64,000 nt of DNA, from assembly GCA_017509755.1 (NCBI GenBank), contig JAFWOY010000039.1, forward strand, positions 1 through 64,000, in the 5' to 3' direction. Positions 63,122-64,000 of this stretch are shown here, in pieces. The notes beneath the pieces were generated by a model that was given only the letters and a program-made list of their open reading frames with translations, was not told the origin of the DNA and made no database searches. This DNA is from Bacteroidales bacterium. Lineage in GTDB: Bacteria; Bacteroidota; Bacteroidia; Bacteroidales; UBA932. Position 1 is the first letter of the stretch, and each line of letters opens with the position of its first letter. A program made the position numbers and the translations under genes.

Positions 63122-64000
63122 ATGCTGAAGCAGACCCAACAACTCAAGCAGACCCAACGGCTCTCGCCCCTGCAGATCCAGACGATCAAATTGATCGAGC
63201 TGCCGGCCCCCGAACTGGAACAACGTATCCAGAAGGAGTTGGAAGAGAACCCCGTGCTTGAAGAAGTGGTGGACGACTCGCCGGAGGGTGAGGAGAAAAA
63301 GAACGTCTCGCTCAGCGAATACAGCGGCAGCGACCCGACGCCGTCTTACAAACTGTACGTCAACAACCAGGGCAAGGACCTCAAGCCCCAATACAACACC
63401 TTCTCCGTCAGGGAGAGTTTCCACCAGAGCCTGGAAGCCCAGCTCGGCTATTGCCCGATTGACGAACGGCAGCGGCAGATTGCCCTTTTCATCATCGGCA
63501 TGATCGACGACGACGGCTATCTGCGTCGCGACCTGGAATCGTTGGCCGATGACATCTCTTTCCGGCTCGGCATTGAAACAGACGAGAAAGAGGTGGAAGA
63601 ACTGCTCCTGATGATCCAGGAATTCGACCCGGTGGGTGTCGGTGCGCGCGACCTGCGCGAATGCCTGTTGCTGCAGCTGAATGCGAAGAAACAGACCGAG
63701 ACCGTCCAGCTGGCCACGCGGATCCTGCGCGACTATTTCGTGGAATTCACCAAGAAACACTACACGAAGATTACCGGCAAGCTGGGCATCTCGGAAGCGC
63801 AGCTCAAGGAAGCCATTGCCGAGATCGTCCGGCTCAATCCGCGTCCCGGCGGCCAGATCGACGATTCCTATACCGAGCAGGTGCAGCAGGTGGTACCCGA
63901 TTTCCTGGTTGAACTCAAGGACGGCGAACCCGTGATGTCGATGCCGCGCTTTTCCGTACCGGAACTCAAAGTCAACAAGCGCTACGCAGACGTGCTGATG
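63122..64000 (+). CDS. rpoN: RNA polymerase sigma-54 factor, 5' part only
   Basis: The first 293 residues of RpoN, cut by the window end. Region I is recognisable (LKQTQRLSPLQIQTIKLIELPAPELEQRIQKELEENPVLEE), the Gln/Leu-rich activator-contact domain; an acidic region II linker follows (residues about 45-75), and the core-binding domain begins near 100 (FDPVGVGARDLRECLLLQL). The start of the HTH region lies beyond the edge. It directs transcription that needs enhancer-binding activators. Confidence 0.93.
   Translation, partial: MLKQTQQLKQTQRLSPLQIQTIKLIELPAPELEQRIQKELEENPVLEEVVDDSPEGEEKKNVSLSEYSGSDPTPSYKLYVNNQGKDLKPQYNTFSVRESFHQSLEAQLGYCPIDERQRQIALFIIGMIDDDGYLRRDLESLADDISFRLGIETDEKEVEELLLMIQEFDPVGVGARDLRECLLLQLNAKKQTETVQLATRILRDYFVEFTKKHYTKITGKLGISEAQLKEAIAEIVRLNPRPGGQIDDSYTEQVQQVVPDFLVELKDGEPVMSMPRFSVPELKVNKRYADVLM

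Overview
The window reads as chromosomal DNA of an uncultured, fairly GC-rich member of the Bacteroidetes, most likely order Bacteroidales. Three things point there. Several genes carry the Bacteroidetes promoter (TTTG, 19-21 bases, TAnnTTTG; clearest at 6369, 26385, 39380 and 57317). Purine-rich Shine-Dalgarno sites are scarce. The gene content includes serine palmitoyltransferase, a fused DAHP synthase/chorismate mutase, DUF3078, DUF4837, YhfC and WbqC families, and many small lipoproteins. Genes are packed tightly, with many 1-4 base overlaps and overlapping convergent ends.

Layout. 1-3.1 kb is a decayed, accessory-looking stretch: one unrecognised gene, about 1.75 kb without a convincing gene, a degenerate array of roughly 17-base repeats at a 38-base period, an internally deleted DUF3795 gene and a membrane methyltransferase. 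3.2-12.8 kb holds mixed metabolism and membrane genes (GNAT/flavin fusion, ZIP transporter, YhfC protease, P1 and C69 peptidases, hisS, lipoproteins). 12.8-17.9 kb has sphingolipid and aromatic amino-acid enzymes, an M28 peptidase and exonuclease III. 17.9-19.4 kb is a REP-associated transposase (RAYT) locus with a frameshifted companion gene and a strong palindrome. 19.4-26.3 kb is a minus-strand run: an Nfn-like flavoprotein pair, MgtC, a GH9 cellulase fused to a deacetylase, and SppA. 26.4-29.7 kb looks like a metal-handling operon (His/Cys-rich exported protein, TonB receptor, HMA chaperone) broken by a large perfect inverted repeat. 29.6-39.4 kb has tilS, DUF3078, proS, two envelope genes and the lipid A operon lpxD-lpxC-lpxA-wbqC. 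39.4-45.2 kb is the translation/transcription cluster rimP-nusA-infB followed by purB. 45.2-50.6 kb (peptidyl-prolyl isomerase, flippase, dut, murF, rpsP, rimM) is bracketed by two near-identical 105-base inverted elements. 50.6-64 kb carries sugar-phosphate mutase, def, ruvX, M23, dxr, rseP, DUF4837, tRNA-Glu, rpsT, radC, an esterase fusion, upp, miaB, two envelope genes and the start of rpoN.

Most genes are housekeeping and need no special explanation. The points that stand out are: the pair of 105-base inverted elements, each with a terminator-like hairpin and a conserved start of a micro-ORF; the 27-base-arm inverted repeat in the metal operon; the RAYT locus with an A8 tract that breaks the start of its partner; the degenerate repeat array near 1.3 kb; a RimP cut off inside its most conserved motif; and an LpxC that lacks the FabZ half usual in this phylum. 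No CRISPR array, prophage, rRNA operon or intact insertion sequence with paired ends was seen.
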